Shown here: one piece after another, positions 1-8,074 of the stretch
How the letters are laid out: each line of letters begins with the position of its first letter
How positions within the stretch are numbered: the first letter of the stretch is position 1
Assembly (NCBI RefSeq): GCF_005503445.1
Contig: NZ_SCOH01000051.1
Coordinates: 1 to 32,654, forward strand
Length of the DNA stretch: 32,654 nt
DNA from: Chitinivorax sp. B
GTDB lineage: Bacteria > Pseudomonadota > Gammaproteobacteria > Burkholderiales > SCOH01
Reading direction: 5' to 3'
Notes under the pieces: model-generated
The model's input: the letters and a program-made list of their open reading frames with translations, nothing else
Told to the model about the DNA's origin: nothing
The model's database searches: none
Made by a program: the position numbers and the translations under genes

Positions 1-60
1 AACACCTCTGCGCCAATGATACTGCGGATTGCCCGTGGGAAAGTAGGTCACCGCCAGACC
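1..60 (+). rRNA. rrf: 5S ribosomal RNA, 3' end (partial)
   Basis: The first 60 bases read as the last half of a bacterial 5S rRNA: the segment around GTGGGAAAGTAGGTCACCGC matches the conserved 3' region of proteobacterial 5S, and GCCAGACC would be the closing helix strand. It is followed at once by a strong terminator, as expected for the end of an rRNA operon. The 5' half and the 16S/23S genes lie outside the window. The exact 3' end (about 60) is inferred. Confidence 0.88.
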
Positions 61-67
61 CCTCTAA

Positions 68-98
68 AAACGCCCTTAGCTCAAACCTAAGGGCGTTT
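68..98 (+). terminator. Rho-independent terminator of the rRNA operon
   Basis: A perfect 12-bp inverted repeat (AAACGCCCTTAG at 68-79 and CTAAGGGCGTTT at 87-98) with a 7-nt loop begins eight bases after the 5S end. The U-run is short and is contained in the stem end, followed by a pyrimidine-rich stretch. Confidence 0.85.
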
Positions 99-103
99 AC
101 TCT

Positions 104-202
104 TCTACAACCACCACCACCGATCTGATGCCCGCGCAAGTCATCGAGCACTACAAGTCGCTCGCCGATATCGAACGCGGCTTTCGCGTGCTCAAGCTGC
201 CG
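104..202 (+). pseudogene. Transposase remnant (IS1634/IS4-like C-terminal scrap)
   Basis: Read in the frame of 128, this short stretch encodes MPAQVIEHYKSLADIERGF followed by RVLK. The motif HYKSLADIERGFRVLK is characteristic of DDE transposases of the IS1634/IS4 type, near the catalytic Glu region. Homology stops after about 25 codons and the rest of the open frame to 352 has no recognisable continuation, so only a scrap of the element survives. No terminal inverted repeats or target duplication were identified. The family assignment rests on one motif. Confidence 0.6.
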
Positions 203-352
203 GCGTCTGCAGACGGCAATCCATCACCGTCAACTACACTACAATCCTCTACCTCCGAAGGCACCGCCACGGGGCAAGCCATACCCTCCATGGTCTGGCC
301 TAATGCTCTGCATCGCATTGAGTCCATTGATGCATACCGGCGCTGTTTTTAA

Positions 353-604
353 TGTTTTGGGAAAGGGCTTGATGACTAGCCTGTACCGAACTATCAGCAG
401 TAAAGAGAATGGCCGTGATATTGCATGAGTCAAGTATTATCGAGTCAGCTTATATGCCGAAAGCTACAGTACACTTATTGCTGGGTGGTGTTCTAAGCAT
501 GTCGAACGGACTTAAACCAACTAGCTTCGATAGCCACCAGACTGGGTTCCAGACAAAAACAATGCTGCTCTTCATCCACCAGCCTGAGACAGATTAGCCT
601 GTAC
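353..604. other. Non-coding gap between transposase scrap and AraC-type gene
   Basis: About 250 bases in which I find no convincing gene, RNA or terminator. Short open frames here have no recognisable motifs or ribosome binding sites. It presumably holds the promoter of the AraC/GyrI gene that starts at 605. Confidence 0.5.
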
Positions 605-1582
605 ATGACAATACCTTCTCAATATAGCTATCGTGAATATATGCAAAGGTTGAACCGTGTCTTGGATTTCATTGACCAGCATCTGGGTGAGTCATTGGAG
701 CTGGTACAACTAGCGGATATCGCACATTTTTCACCGTTTCATTTTCATCGCCTGTTTACGGCGATAATGGGTGAAACCCTGGGCGATTACATCCGTCGCC
801 GCCGTTTGGCGGTGGCAGCTTTTCTCTTGGCTAGCCAACCACAGCGTCCGGTACTGGAAATCGCATTGTCGATAGGTTTCGGGTCTGGTGAGGCATTAGC
901 ACGTGCTTTCAAATTACAGTTTGGAAGCACGCCGACAGATTGGAGGCAAAGTACACCTGAGCGTTGGGCCAGTGAAATGGCAAAGGTGAAGCAAAGTGAA
1001 TGGGGGTTGCGCAATTTGGATCAGGTAGTTCGCAAAGCTAATCAGGCCATGCAAACAGAATTGCAGGATGATGGGGACTCCGAAAAACGATTTAGGAGGA
1101 TTAGTATGAATGTCACCATCCAAACTATGCCTGAACGCCGTGTTGCCTATATGCGCCACATTGGCCCTTATGGGTCATCCATTACTGATTTTTGGGAAAA
1201 ATCATTTGAGCCCTGGTTGTCTGCTGCTGGCCTGACGAATGCAACGTGCTATGGTGTCGGCCATGATGACCCTTCATTGACGCCACCAGAAAAATGCAGA
1301 TATGACGCTTGCGTTGAAATCCCTGATGATTTTGTACCTACTGGTCAAGCCAGTACAACAGTACTAGCAGGTGGACGTTATGCGGTGATGCGCTTCCGAG
1401 GCACGGGTAACGAGATTGGCGAGGCTTGGACAACGCTGTTCCGAGACTGGTTACCTTCCAGTGGCATGCAAGTACAGTGTGATGTTGGGCCGTGCTTTGA
1501 GCGCTATGAGCCATCATCAATGTATGACAGTACGACCGGTCAGTTCGAATGCGATCTATGTGTGCCGGTCAGGCCGCTTTGA
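605..1582 (+). CDS. AraC-family regulator with GyrI-like effector-binding domain
   Basis: A 325-residue transcription factor of the Rob/SoxS-plus-GyrI layout. Residues about 10-118 form an AraC DNA-binding domain with two helix-turn-helix units (about 35-54, LADIAHFSPFHFHRLF, and 83-107, LEIALSIGFGSGEALARAF). Residues about 169-325 form a GyrI-like (SHV-type) small-molecule domain, opening with TIQTMPERRVAYMRHIGPY. Such proteins bind drugs or other small ligands and activate stress or efflux genes; the ligand here is unknown. The ATG at 605 has only a weak ribosome binding site. In contrast an internal ATG at 1106, exactly at the start of the GyrI domain, is preceded by a perfect AGGAGG six bases upstream, so a free 158-residue effector domain may also be made. 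A hairpin terminator follows the gene. Confidence 0.88.
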   Translation: MTIPSQYSYREYMQRLNRVLDFIDQHLGESLELVQLADIAHFSPFHFHRLFTAIMGETLGDYIRRRRLAVAAFLLASQPQRPVLEIALSIGFGSGEALARAFKLQFGSTPTDWRQSTPERWASEMAKVKQSEWGLRNLDQVVRKANQAMQTELQDDGDSEKRFRRISMNVTIQTMPERRVAYMRHIGPYGSSITDFWEKSFEPWLSAAGLTNATCYGVGHDDPSLTPPEKCRYDACVEIPDDFVPTGQASTTVLAGGRYAVMRFRGTGNEIGEAWTTLFRDWLPSSGMQVQCDVGPCFERYEPSSMYDSTTGQFECDLCVPVRPL

Positions 1583-1593
1583 TGATTAACTAA

Positions 1594-1625
1594 CGGTGCT
1601 GGCCGACCCAGGTTGGCCAGCACCG
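1594..1625. terminator. Bidirectional terminator between convergent genes
   Basis: A perfect 11-bp inverted repeat (CGGTGCTGGCC and GGCCAGCACCG) with a 10-nt loop sits between the convergent ends of the AraC/GyrI gene and the gene at 1637. The plus-strand side is followed by a modest T-rich stretch (GTTTTATT), the minus side by TTAGTTAATC. Confidence 0.65.
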
Positions 1626-1636
1626 CACGACAAGTT

Positions 1637-2860
1637 TTATTGTTCGTTCAGCCGATATGGTGTCAATGTGATCTTGGCATTATTGGCCGCCCCCATCCAG
1701 TCGGTATAAGTGCGATTTTTCTCCAATGTGTAGAAGCTATCCAGATAGTCGTCATCGTTGGTGAACCAATGCGATGGCATGGCCTGAATGATGGCGTTAG
1801 CCACAGTGGCAATCACAGCATATTCGGGTTTGAATGCACCCAGAATCTTTTCGACACCTGAAGTTACCGCCAGTACCAAGTCTTTGTAGTTTGTATTATC
1901 GTCATGCTCGAAGAATTGTACGTTTGCAGCGGCATAACGGAAGTCTGCCCATTGGATCAGAATCTGGTTAGGCGTGTAGTCGCGGCCATCATGATCCAGA
2001 TAGGGTAATTCCACCGCTTCGATTTGTGCTTTGGATTGACCCGGTTGCACACCGGATACCAGTGCATAGACTTCGGCTGCACCGGAGATCCATGGTTCTT
2101 CATCGCGATTAAGACGAATGCGGTCAAGTCTGGCCGTATCCACATAGCCTGACATGGCCATCATTTTATGATCGCTTACTGCAGCATGTTTTTGCATACC
2201 TTTTGCAGCCAGCGTGCGGTTGGCAATCTGCAGACCTGCACGCAGATCTTCCCGGCCATCAATGTCAGCCACTAGCACTGGGAAGTTGGGTGCCTGACGG
2301 GCGTCCAGGTAATGGATACGGCCCTGGCTGTCGAATGCCTCGATAACAGTCCACTGCTTGTCGTCACCGGCCGGTTCAAATGCGACCAACATCTGGTTGG
2401 TTGGCTGGACCATCATTGCGCGTTGCTTGGGTTCGAACAAACGTACCTGAAGCAGTCCCTTGCTTATTCCAGTAATACCCTTTTTGTTCAAAACGGATTG
2501 ATCAAGCTGTCGCAGCGCTTGCACACTACCCATACCTAGGCCCATGTGACGGCTCAATACGCTGCTACGAGGTGCGTTGCGGCTGTACTCGTCCAGTATC
2601 AACCGCAGCGGTGCAACCTTGTTGGGAGCTGTATCGGGCGTCTGGGCAAGTTGTTTGTTCAAACTATTGGCAAATGTCGGGTCTGCAAGCATACGGGCTA
2701 CTTGGCGAGCGGTTTCACGCTTAGCTTGATCAATGTGAGTTGGTTGGCCCGGTAGTACAGTTTGCGGTTGCAATGTGGGTTCATCGGCATGTACGGTGGA
2801 AACTGCCGCCAAGCTGAATGCGCCGATCAAAATTTGGCGTAGGGTTAACGGAAAAGCCAT
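1637..2860 (-). CDS. Exported protein of unknown function (possibly DUF3103-like)
   Basis: 407 residues from the ATG at 2860, which has an ideal AGGAGG seven bases upstream; the open frame continues 30 codons further but lacks such a site. The N-terminus is a clear signal peptide (MAFPLTLRQILIGAFSLAAV, cleavage near VHA/DE), so the protein is periplasmic or secreted. After an acidic, Thr/Gln-rich linker comes a helical segment (KRETARQVARMLADP), then a region with several beta-rich stretches and a C-terminal part rich in Asp, Tyr and aromatic residues. I see no catalytic motif. Length and the early Lys-Arg-Glu helix recall DUF3103 proteins of gamma- and betaproteobacteria, but that is a weak recollection. 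It appears monocistronic. Confidence 0.75.
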   Translation of the reverse strand: MAFPLTLRQILIGAFSLAAVSTVHADEPTLQPQTVLPGQPTHIDQAKRETARQVARMLADPTFANSLNKQLAQTPDTAPNKVAPLRLILDEYSRNAPRSSVLSRHMGLGMGSVQALRQLDQSVLNKKGITGISKGLLQVRLFEPKQRAMMVQPTNQMLVAFEPAGDDKQWTVIEAFDSQGRIHYLDARQAPNFPVLVADIDGREDLRAGLQIANRTLAAKGMQKHAAVSDHKMMAMSGYVDTARLDRIRLNRDEEPWISGAAEVYALVSGVQPGQSKAQIEAVELPYLDHDGRDYTPNQILIQWADFRYAAANVQFFEHDDNTNYKDLVLAVTSGVEKILGAFKPEYAVIATVANAIIQAMPSHWFTNDDDYLDSFYTLEKNRTYTDWMGAANNAKITLTPYRLNEQ

Positions 2861-3225
2861 CGATACCTCCTCATCGAATATTGTTTTATTGAGTACAGTG
2901 CGAGTGTGTTGTTGATTTTTAATGAAAACCCGCGTACTACCCTTTTGCATCCCCAGTGGTCATTCAGGGGTAGATATCGAGCTGGCATACACTCGATCTA
3001 TATCACGCTACCCATTTGCGATGCACATGGCAATACCGATGGCATATTTTATATTGTTGCTATATACGTAATGAAGTGCTGTTTTGTCAGTGATGAAATC
3101 ATTTACAAGCCAAGGGGAGCATCAAATAATTTGCATTTACAGTATGGCGCTAAGTGAATATATGTTGCCGGAAGAGGCAAAGAAGCAAATATGCTTTGTA
3201 ATCGAAAGGTTAAGGTGACTGTCGG
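2861..3225. other. Intergenic region, promoter side of the exported-protein gene
   Basis: AT-rich 365-base gap that must hold the promoter of the minus-strand gene starting at 2860 and the 3' flank of the MgtC-family gene. No tRNA, clear terminator or convincing small gene was found; the 83-codon open frame at 2906-3157 has no family motif and no ribosome binding site. Confidence 0.45.
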
Positions 3226-4008
3226 TCAGTTGCGAGCGTGCGAGAGTTGGAAGCGTTCAACACCTTCGTGTCGGGATAAATGATAGGCTAGGGCTGACAG
3301 TCGGCTGTGGTCGCGCTTGTTGATTGCTACCGCCACAAAATGCCATTGCTGCTTACCATCATGGGCGGAAATGGAAAGACTGCCGCTGGCGATATGGGCG
3401 GAAATGGAAAGACTGCCGCTGGCGATTTCGTAGCCATGTTCGAGCGCGATTTTTTGCAGGGCGGCTTCTGTCGGAATGACGTCAGGAACGAAATGAAGCG
3501 TGATGGCGATTGCTGGTCTTGAAGGCAGCCAGGCTTCCAGTTTACTGACCCACATCATGCACACCATCGCCAGAAAGGAGAGTGCGATTGCGGATACATA
3601 AAATCCCAATCCGACCATCACGCCGATGGCTGATGCGCTCCAGATGGAAGCTGCAGTGGTTAATCCACTGATACTGAATCCTTCCTTCATGATGACACCC
3701 GCGCCTAAAAAACCGATTCCTGTGACAATCCCTTGAATTACGCGAGTCGGATCGGCTGCTGCTTTGATGGCCGCATGGCCACCAAACCAGAAATCAGGAT
3801 AGCCACATAGGACAGTCAGCGCGGCCGAGGCCATACAGACCAGTCCGTAAGTACGCATACCAGCTGCACGGCCACGGTACGATCGTTCGTAACCGACAAC
3901 CAGACCAAGCGCCAAAGCACCGAGCAAATTCAGGCAAACAATGACGTTGACCGACACTTCAGTTGGGGACCAGTAAGCTGCCAATGCCGTGTTGGGGACA
4001 ATTTCCAT
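3226..4008 (-). CDS. MgtC/SapB family inner-membrane protein
   Basis: 260 residues from the ATG at 4008. The N-terminal ~150 residues are the MgtC/SapB membrane domain: LLGALALGLVVGYERSYRGR is the family's first conserved helix and charged loop, followed by GMRTYGLVCMASAALTVL, a Gly-rich GIVTGIGFLGAGVIMKEG and TTAASIWSASAIGVMVGLGF segments, giving four to five membrane spans. The C-terminal ~100 residues resemble the soluble ACT-like domain of these proteins. Relatives act in magnesium-limited growth and modulate the F-type ATPase; the precise role here is unknown. The C-terminal domain contains an 11-residue sequence, IASGSLSISAH, twice in tandem, caused by an exact 33-bp direct duplication (3361-3426). 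The ribosome binding site is weak. Confidence 0.88.
   Translation of the reverse strand: MEIVPNTALAAYWSPTEVSVNVIVCLNLLGALALGLVVGYERSYRGRAAGMRTYGLVCMASAALTVLCGYPDFWFGGHAAIKAAADPTRVIQGIVTGIGFLGAGVIMKEGFSISGLTTAASIWSASAIGVMVGLGFYVSAIALSFLAMVCMMWVSKLEAWLPSRPAIAITLHFVPDVIPTEAALQKIALEHGYEIASGSLSISAHIASGSLSISAHDGKQQWHFVAVAINKRDHSRLSALAYHLSRHEGVERFQLSHARN
3361..3426. repeat. Exact 33-bp tandem duplication inside the MgtC-family gene
   Basis: The 33 bases at 3361-3393 (beginning ATGGGCGGAAATGG) are repeated without a single difference at 3394-3426. The unit is divisible by three, so it adds 11 residues to the C-terminal domain without breaking the frame. Perfect identity suggests a recent event or an unstable locus. 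Confidence 0.95.
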
Positions 4009-4131
4009 GATCAGTCTTTCGCTTGGGCGAGGCCCAGCTGGCAAGAGTACGCAACATGCTTAGCTGAGGCTTCTTTGAGTCTTGATCATGGTGTGGTCGA
4101 TAACAAGTCTTATATGTGAATTTATGAAAAT

Positions 4132-4149
4132 GCCACCCTGAAGGGTGGC
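4132..4149 (-). terminator. Rho-independent terminator of sodC
   Basis: GCCACCCTT and its complement form a 9-bp perfect self-complementary hairpin just downstream of the sodC stop codon, followed on the minus strand by ATTTTCAT. It would separate sodC from the MgtC-family gene. Confidence 0.7.
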
Positions 4150-4156
4150 GCAATAT

Positions 4157-4684
4157 TTACTTAATTACACCGCAAGCCATCCGGGCACCGCCACCACCCA
4201 GTGGTGCCGGGTGATCATCGTGGTTGTCTCCACCAGCATGGACCATCAATGCTCGGCCCCTGATTTCATCCAGCTTGCGCAGGCGGGGTGCCAGTACTGG
4301 GTAGTTGGCTTTGCCATCGGCCTGCACATACAGCGCAGGAAGATCACCCTTGTGGCCATTGCCATATGGGCCTGTGTGGCGCCCGGTCTTTTCCGGATCC
4401 CAGTGGCCGCCTGCGGCCAGTGCAGCTACAGCTTTGCCATCTTTTTCTGCAGGATCACATGATGGTTTTTCATGGATATGAAAGCCATGTACACCCGCAG
4501 GCAGCTTGCTCAGATCAGGTGTCAGCAACAAGCCGTAAGGGGTTTCGGTGATGGCGATTGAGCCAATCACCTCTCCCGCCCCTTTTTCATCGGCCATGGC
4601 CAATGATACGGTGAGCTTATTGTCGGCTAGAACGGTGGTACTGATTGCAGTCAGCGTGACGGCAAGTAATAGAGAATGTCGCAT
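4157..4684 (-). CDS. sodC: Periplasmic Cu-Zn superoxide dismutase
   Basis: 175 residues from the ATG at 4684, chosen because AGGAG lies eight bases upstream; the frame extends seven codons to a TTG with no such site. A signal peptide ([20 protein letters not shown]) directs it to the periplasm, where it converts superoxide to peroxide and oxygen. Family motifs are present: [12 protein letters not shown] with the first copper-ligand histidines, [15 protein letters not shown] with zinc-site histidines, GHKGDLPAL, then [12 protein letters not shown] with the last copper His and [12 protein letters not shown] with the second disulfide Cys. Length fits bacterial SodC. A terminator follows directly, so it is probably a single-gene unit. 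Confidence 0.95.
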   Translation of the reverse strand: MRHSLLLAVTLTAISTTVLADNKLTVSLAMADEKGAGEVIGSIAITETPYGLLLTPDLSKLPAGVHGFHIHEKPSCDPAEKDGKAVAALAAGGHWDPEKTGRHTGPYGNGHKGDLPALYVQADGKANYPVLAPRLRKLDEIRGRALMVHAGGDNHDDHPAPLGGGGARMACGVIK

Positions 4685-4713
4685 GCAGCGGGCTCCTGTT
4701 TTCAAGTGGAAAG

Positions 4714-4732
4714 ATTGTTGAATGTCATTATC
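4714..4732 (-). promoter_or_regulatory. Possible Fur-like box upstream of sodC
   Basis: On the minus strand the 19 bases read GATAATGACATTCAACAAT, matching 13 of 19 positions of the classical Fur consensus (the first eight exactly), about 30 bases before the sodC start. Many random AT-rich sites score this well, so it is only a candidate. Confidence 0.25.
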
Positions 4733-4905
4733 ATCCAGTCAGGACGTGATATGGGTGAAATTGTCATTTTCAATGAGGGCGATAGTCAGGTAGTTACATC
4801 CAGACTACGTCTTGCTTCCGGTACAATGGTGGGCTGATAGTCCGCCAATCCCTCACTTAACGAAACTGTGGCTTGCCAGTCACTTATTCTGATCTACACC
4901 GCACC

Positions 4906-6153
4906 ATGCCAGAAAAAACCATGTCTTCATATCGTGCTGCCATTGTTGGTGGCGGCCCCGCTGGCCTGATGGCGGCTGACATTCTTAGTCAAGCCGGTGT
5001 TCAGGTGGATGTCTATGACACTATGCCCTCAGTGGGGCGAAAATTTCTGTTGGCTGGTATCGGTGGCATGAATATTACGCATTCCGAACCGTTGGAGCGT
5101 TTCAATACCCGGTATGGGGATCGTGAGCCAGACATGACACGCTTACTTGCGGATTTTGGGCCGAATGACTTATGTGATTGGATACATGGCTTAGGCATCG
5201 AAACATTTGTGGGGAGCTCCGGCCGGATTTTTCCAACTGACATGAAGGCTGCTCCCTTATTGCGAGCTTGGCTTAGCCGATTGCGGGAGCAAGGGGTTCA
5301 TTTGCATGTTCGTCATCGCTGGATGGGTTGGATGCCAGATGGTGCGCTGTGCTTTACCACCCCTGCGGGAGAGCAAACCCGATTGGCGGACGTTACCATT
5401 TTGGCGCTTGGGGGCGGTAGTTGGGCAAGACTGGGGTCAGACGGGGCATGGGTGCCTTGGTTACACCAACGTGGTGTGAAAGTGAAACCATTGCAACCGG
5501 CAAATTGCGGTTTTGATGTGAACTGGACCCCGCATTTTGGCGGCCGCTTCGCAGGAGAGCCGTTGAAGACGGTTGCCTTGCGTGTTGCGGGCTCTGGTAC
5601 CACATTCAAGGCAGGCGAATTCGTGATCACGGCTACGGGTGTAGAAGGTAGTTTGATCTATGCATTTTCTGCACAACTGCGCGATACCATTTTGATGAAT
5701 GGGTGGGTGGATATTGAAGTTGATCTGATGCCCGGATGGACACAGGCCCGACTGGAAAAGGAATTGTCGCATCCACGAGGTTCCCGATCATTGTCCAGCC
5801 ACATGCAAAGCCGCATTGGCCTGAAAGGTGTCAAAGCCGGTTTGTTGCGTGAATGCCTAGCTCAAGAGGATTTCAATAACCCGGCCAGATTGGCATATGC
5901 CATCAAGGCATTGCCGCTTCGTTTGCATGCGATACGACCCTTGGATGAAGCCATCAGCAGTGCAGGTGGAGTGGCCTTCGAGGCTATGGATGAGCAATTG
6001 ATGCTGCGTGCACTACCTGGTGTATTCTGTGCTGGCGAGATGCTGGATTGGGAGGCGCCAACAGGAGGATATCTGCTGACGGGCTGTTTTGCCAGTGGCA
6101 GAGTCGCAGGCCTGGGTGCACTGAGTTGGCTGCAGGCAGGCGTTGTTGCATAA
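4906..6153 (+). CDS. HI0933/YhiN-type NAD(P)/FAD-dependent flavoprotein (TIGR03862-like)
   Basis: About 415 residues. A Rossmann FAD-binding motif near the N-terminus (YRAAIVGGGPAGLMAA) is followed by the family's KFLLAGIGGMNITHSE motif, a middle ALGGGSWARLGSDG segment and a C-terminal FAD-contacting region (VFCAGEMLDWEAPTGGYLLT). These are hallmarks of the HI0933/BaiN/YhiN flavoprotein family, more exactly of the subfamily annotated TIGR03862; substrates are unknown. The start is uncertain: ATG at 4906 or ATG at 4921 both fit and neither has a good ribosome binding site; upstream in-frame TTG at 4873 is less likely. The gene stands alone, convergent with the macrodomain gene. Confidence 0.9.
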   Translation: MPEKTMSSYRAAIVGGGPAGLMAADILSQAGVQVDVYDTMPSVGRKFLLAGIGGMNITHSEPLERFNTRYGDREPDMTRLLADFGPNDLCDWIHGLGIETFVGSSGRIFPTDMKAAPLLRAWLSRLREQGVHLHVRHRWMGWMPDGALCFTTPAGEQTRLADVTILALGGGSWARLGSDGAWVPWLHQRGVKVKPLQPANCGFDVNWTPHFGGRFAGEPLKTVALRVAGSGTTFKAGEFVITATGVEGSLIYAFSAQLRDTILMNGWVDIEVDLMPGWTQARLEKELSHPRGSRSLSSHMQSRIGLKGVKAGLLRECLAQEDFNNPARLAYAIKALPLRLHAIRPLDEAISSAGGVAFEAMDEQLMLRALPGVFCAGEMLDWEAPTGGYLLTGCFASGRVAGLGALSWLQAGVVA

Positions 6154-6311
6154 ATCGAAGCTAAAAACGTAGATGTCGGTTGATTGACCTCAAGTAATAC
6201 GGACGGGTTGTTGTGGGCAAGGAGCACTACGCGGTTGCGAACGTCGGCATGGATTGACACCATAGCGGAATGGAATATGAAGCCAATCAGCGCAATATCA
6301 GGTGCTATGAA

Positions 6312-6830
6312 TTACAGCTTCAGATTGCTGAGTGCTTGTTTCAATGCATCGGCGACATCATTGCTGAATGCAACGAAACTGACTTCCTCCAAGCTGGTTG
6401 TCTGACTGACAATTTGATGGACAGTGCTGACGGCAATCTGACAGGCTGCCGCCAATGGGTAGCCATAGATACCGCAGCTGATGGCAGGGAAGGCGATGGT
6501 GCGCAGGTTGTGGTCGATAGCCAGCCGCAGGCTTTCGCGATAGCAGGAGGCCAGTAGGTCCGGTTCGCCATTGCGACCGTCTTGCCATACGGGTCCAACG
6601 GTATGGATGACATATTGAGCAGGTAGTTTGAAGCCGCGTGTCAGTTTGGCTTGACCAGTTTTGCAGCCGTGCAGTTTGCGGCAAGCTTCTACCAGCTCAG
6701 GGCCCGCGGCACGATGGATGGCGCCATCCACCCCTCCGCCACCAAGCAGGCTGGTGTTGGCTGCATTGACAATAGCGTCGATGGCAAGATGAGTGATATT
6801 GCCATTGATGACAGTCAGCTTGGTTGGCAT
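6312..6830 (-). CDS. Macrodomain protein, O-acetyl-ADP-ribose deacetylase (YmdB-like)
   Basis: 172 residues forming a single macrodomain of the MacroD/YmdB type. It opens with the ADP-ribose-binding motif [20 protein letters not shown], which carries the Asn and Asp used in hydrolysis, and continues with [10 protein letters not shown] and [14 protein letters not shown], the second phosphate-binding loop. Such enzymes remove acetyl groups from O-acetyl-ADP-ribose and can release mono-ADP-ribose from proteins. The ATG at 6830 has AGGAG in good position. The next gene on the same strand (6860) ends only about 30 bases upstream of the start, so they may share a transcript, though with no obvious functional link. 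Confidence 0.93.
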   Translation of the reverse strand: MPTKLTVINGNITHLAIDAIVNAANTSLLGGGGVDGAIHRAAGPELVEACRKLHGCKTGQAKLTRGFKLPAQYVIHTVGPVWQDGRNGEPDLLASCYRESLRLAIDHNLRTIAFPAISCGIYGYPLAAACQIAVSTVHQIVSQTTSLEEVSFVAFSNDVADALKQALSNLKL

Positions 6831-6859
6831 GTCGAGCTCCTGAACGGAAGCTTCTATTG

Positions 6860-7639
6860 TTACTCAAGTGGTGCGAGCTGAATACCGCCCCAGGCCTCAT
6901 TCCTTAATTGATCCAGACGGCCTGATGTGATCATTTTGCGTAGTCCCTCATTGAATTTCTGGATGCGCTGCGCATTTCCAGGAATTCTGCGGGTGAGCAA
7001 CAGGCAGAAATGTTCGATCAGGTAAGGACGCAAACTGATTTCGATTTGCGCGCGTTCTTGTTCGGAAAAATTTTTATGAAGAATCTGCTGCCCCACTGGT
7101 AATGTCATTGGCACTATGTCGACCATGCCTTTGGCCAGTAAACGCATGGCTCGCTCATCGTTTTCTGCGATGACAACTTTCAGTCTGCCCTGGCGGACTG
7201 CCTCATCGACCAGGCTGCCATAAGAATAGCCATGGGTGATCCCCAGCCTGTAGGGTTCCAGGTCGGCAATACTTCGCCAGTGGAAGTCTCGACCCAGTCG
7301 ATGGAACAGGACACCAGGCAGGGTCAATAAAACGTCAGATATATAGAAATCCCGTTGTCGGTCAGGTGTGCTCTTCCAAAGCGGCGTGCCATCCCAACTG
7401 CCATTGCGGGCAAGTTCGAAGGAGCGTCGCCATGAGAAAAAGCCATAATCGGTCTTGATGCCAACTTGAGCAAAGGCTTCCGTCACAATCAACGAGCCAA
7501 CCCCAAAGTGTGGCAATTGTTGTGACATCAGTGGGGGCCATTCACCACTGGCAAGCCGGACAGTGTCACTGGCATGGACAACCGTGCCGATAGTTAACAG
7601 CATGCCTACTGAAAGCCGGTACACCCATCGACCAGTCAT
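6860..7639 (-). CDS. Periplasmic solute-binding protein (amino-acid-type SBP 3 family)
   Basis: 259 residues with a signal peptide ([18 protein letters not shown], cleavage before SD). The mature part has the bilobed family-3 layout: [14 protein letters not shown] at the start, then [16 protein letters not shown], a [12 protein letters not shown] hinge segment and [10 protein letters not shown]. No transporter permease or ATPase genes are next to it, so it may serve an unlinked transporter or act as an orphan sensor-like protein. It is clearly a paralogue of the protein encoded at 8075: the two share GEWPPL, QxGxKxxYGFFxW, PYLIEH and a common C-terminal NEGLR motif. Ligand unknown. Confidence 0.85.
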   Translation of the reverse strand: MTGRWVYRLSVGMLLTIGTVVHASDTVRLASGEWPPLMSQQLPHFGVGSLIVTEAFAQVGIKTDYGFFSWRRSFELARNGSWDGTPLWKSTPDRQRDFYISDVLLTLPGVLFHRLGRDFHWRSIADLEPYRLGITHGYSYGSLVDEAVRQGRLKVVIAENDERAMRLLAKGMVDIVPMTLPVGQQILHKNFSEQERAQIEISLRPYLIEHFCLLLTRRIPGNAQRIQKFNEGLRKMITSGRLDQLRNEAWGGIQLAPLE

Positions 7640-8074
7640 AAACAGTGGCCCAGAATGAACGTTGATTTTTTCGTGTACATTAATTGCGCCTACTCGAAAT
7701 GGCGGTAATCTGTAGCTTCAAGTTTAGTGCATTGACACGTGTGCGTTGACCCTAAAGAGAAAAAGCCGCATCAGCGGCCTTTTCATTCCCAGAGAGCTAT
7801 TTTTTGTAGTGACTTTGTAGTCGGTAGGCAGTTTAATCCTGATGCTGTAGCTGATCAATCCTTGTTTTAACTGTTTGTCATGATCGGCTGGGCGGGGTTG
7901 CTCATAAGGCGTGACAAATTTTATCCTGCCGGTGCTTGGAAGCTGTCCAATGCCTTATCATGCAGCCGGTGTTCATGTGTTGCTCAATATCCTCAAGTAC
8001 CACCCATGCACTCCAGTTTTTGTACGGTGCTTCACCTTGCTGATGGCTACTCATCTCTGAGCTTGTGCCGGTTC
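7640..8074. other. Intergenic region between the two solute-binding-protein genes
   Basis: A 435-base gap between two paralogous minus-strand genes. It contains a terminator near 7765 and presumably the promoter of the 6860-7639 gene. The 88-codon plus-strand frame at 7880-8146 has no recognisable feature and runs into the opposite gene, so I treat it as noise. Confidence 0.5.
7760..7778 (-). terminator. Rho-independent terminator after the 8075 gene
   Basis: On the minus strand, GCCGC-TGAT-GCGGC forms a tight hairpin followed by TTTTTCTC. It lies about 300 bases downstream of the solute-binding gene ending at 8075 and would stop its transcript before the paralogous gene. Confidence 0.65.

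Noticed and set aside
2906-3157. 83-codon plus-strand open frame
   Set aside because: No family motif or ribosome binding site; lies in the promoter region of a minus-strand gene.
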